A DNA stretch of 8,385 nucleotides from JBNJEA01 sp051745395 (GTDB taxonomy: Bacteria > Desulfobacterota > Desulfobacteria > Desulfobacterales > Desulfosalsimonadaceae). A program made the translations under genes and the position numbers. Positions within the stretch are counted from its first letter, which is position 1. Each line of letters starts with the position of its first letter. The notes below the pieces were generated by a model that had not been told where the DNA came from, searched no databases, and saw nothing but the letters and a program-made list of their open reading frames with translations. The stretch lies in contig JBNJEA010000132.1 of NCBI GenBank assembly GCA_051745395.1, positions 1 through 8,385 of the forward strand. The letters are read 5' to 3'. Of the stretch, positions 8,030 through 8,385 are shown one piece after another.

Positions 8030-8275
8030 ATGTGGTATCTCTATATAATCCGCTGCGCTGACGATTCCCTTTATACGGGTGTTACAACGGATCTTTACCG
8101 ACGGGTCGAAGAACACAATCAGAAAGCGGGCGGCAATTATACCAGAGCCCGTACCCCGGTTATACTTGTTTATGAGGAACCCCACCCAACCCGATCATCG
8201 GCTCTGAAACGTGAAATTCAAATCAAAAAATTGTCCCGGGCAAAAAAACTGGCTCTGATCGATGGACAGCAATAA
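8030..8275 (+). CDS. Small GIY-YIG endonuclease domain protein (UPF0213/YhbQ-like)
   Basis: This 81-aa protein is a single stand-alone GIY-YIG nuclease domain, the usual length of the UPF0213/YhbQ group. The N-terminal strand YLYIIRC (3-9) replaces the GIY motif. YTG at 15-17 takes the place of YIG. DLYRRVEEHN (21-30) carries the conserved Arg (R25), and SSALKREIQIKKL (56-68) carries the metal-binding Glu (E62). Hence the catalytic residues look complete. The start at 8030 fits the family because the first beta strand begins at residue 3. No clear Shine-Dalgarno site precedes it. It begins 51 bp after the Toprim gene on the same strand, with no visible terminator between them, so co-transcription is possible. 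These proteins are common in bacterial genomes and scattered, so linkage to the SMC system may be accidental. Their natural substrate is poorly defined. Confidence 0.93.
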   Translation: MWYLYIIRCADDSLYTGVTTDLYRRVEEHNQKAGGNYTRARTPVILVYEEPHPTRSSALKREIQIKKLSRAKKLALIDGQQ

Positions 8276-8385
8276 AAACATTTCCATTCTCAATTGGTTT
8301 CCGAGATGATTTCACAATACCGATAACGGCAAGTGCGGGGAGGAGCCATGCGAGTACCACAATGGAGCGGCCGATGAATTGATTT
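8223..8385 (-). CDS. Possible C-terminal end of a minus-strand membrane protein (partial)
   Basis: Reading the minus strand from the right edge, one frame stays open for 53 codons to a TGA at 8223-8225. The translation begins NQFIGRSIVVLAWLLPALAV and continues IGIVKSSRKP, which looks like one transmembrane helix followed by a basic residue cluster. The frame has no Met, so any start would lie outside the window. Against it, the frame would run 53 bp into the end of the convergent GIY-YIG gene, and 53 codons can stay open by chance. No family is recognised. Confidence 0.2.
   Translation of the reverse strand, partial: NQFIGRSIVVLAWLLPALAVIGIVKSSRKPIENGNVFIAVHRSEPVFLPGTIF

Noticed and set aside
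7858..8061. Plus-strand 67-codon frame bridging the Toprim gene end and the nuclease start
   Set aside because: It overlaps both supported genes in another frame, with no ribosome binding site and no recognisable product.
8284..8300. Inverted repeat CCATT-CTC-AATTGG followed by T bases, as an operon terminator
   Set aside because: The stem has about four pairs with a mismatch and the T-run is only three bases, so it is too weak to call.
1..8385. CRISPR array, tRNA, rRNA, insertion sequence or attachment site
   Set aside because: No regularly spaced repeats, cloverleaf, rRNA-like stretch, transposase or flanking repeats could be seen. The window is almost fully coding on the plus strand.

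Overview
The window is mostly one tightly packed plus-strand operon of four genes, followed by a small nuclease gene. By layout, sizes and motifs the four genes encode a bacterial SMC-like condensin with a Toprim partner, i.e. a system related to Wadjet (JetABCD) and MksBEFG. Known Wadjet systems restrict plasmid establishment: the SMC motor extrudes circular DNA and the JetD nuclease subunit cuts it. A similar role here is an inference from gene content. The coding DNA looks moderately GC-rich, and codon use and style fit a proteobacterium, possibly Desulfobacterota. That organism guess is weak because no taxonomic marker gene is present.

Layout: bases 1-112 are AT-richer. They may hold the last codons of an upstream gene (1-54), followed by the operon promoter region with an extended -10 motif at 81-89. 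The genes are a jetA/mukF-like kleisin (about 113-1702), a jetB/mukE-like accessory subunit (1722-2525), a MukB-sized SMC ATPase (2509-6912) and a jetD-like winged-helix/Toprim protein (6893-7978). The first gap is 19 bp. The next two junctions overlap by 17 and 20 nt, so the last three cistrons are probably translationally coupled. After 51 bp comes an 81-aa GIY-YIG endonuclease of the UPF0213/YhbQ type (8030-8275), which may be an unrelated neighbour. The last 110 bp hold no firm gene. A minus-strand frame coding for a hydrophobic segment enters from the right edge.

How the genes should work together (family knowledge plus inference): the SMC protein dimerises through a central hinge and the kleisin bridges its heads. 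The MukE-like protein binds the kleisin, and the Toprim protein is recruited to cleave the DNA loop. The most unusual point is the SMC head. Its Walker A reads AANGTCKT, where a typical P-loop has glycine at both the first position and the one before lysine. Its Walker B reads LFLDNPLG, with Asn where the catalytic Glu normally sits. The signature motif (LGSGGE) and the Toprim acidic residues (E208, D264, D266) are intact. This combination suggests a divergent subtype of the Wadjet/Mks group, or a motor with altered ATP hydrolysis.
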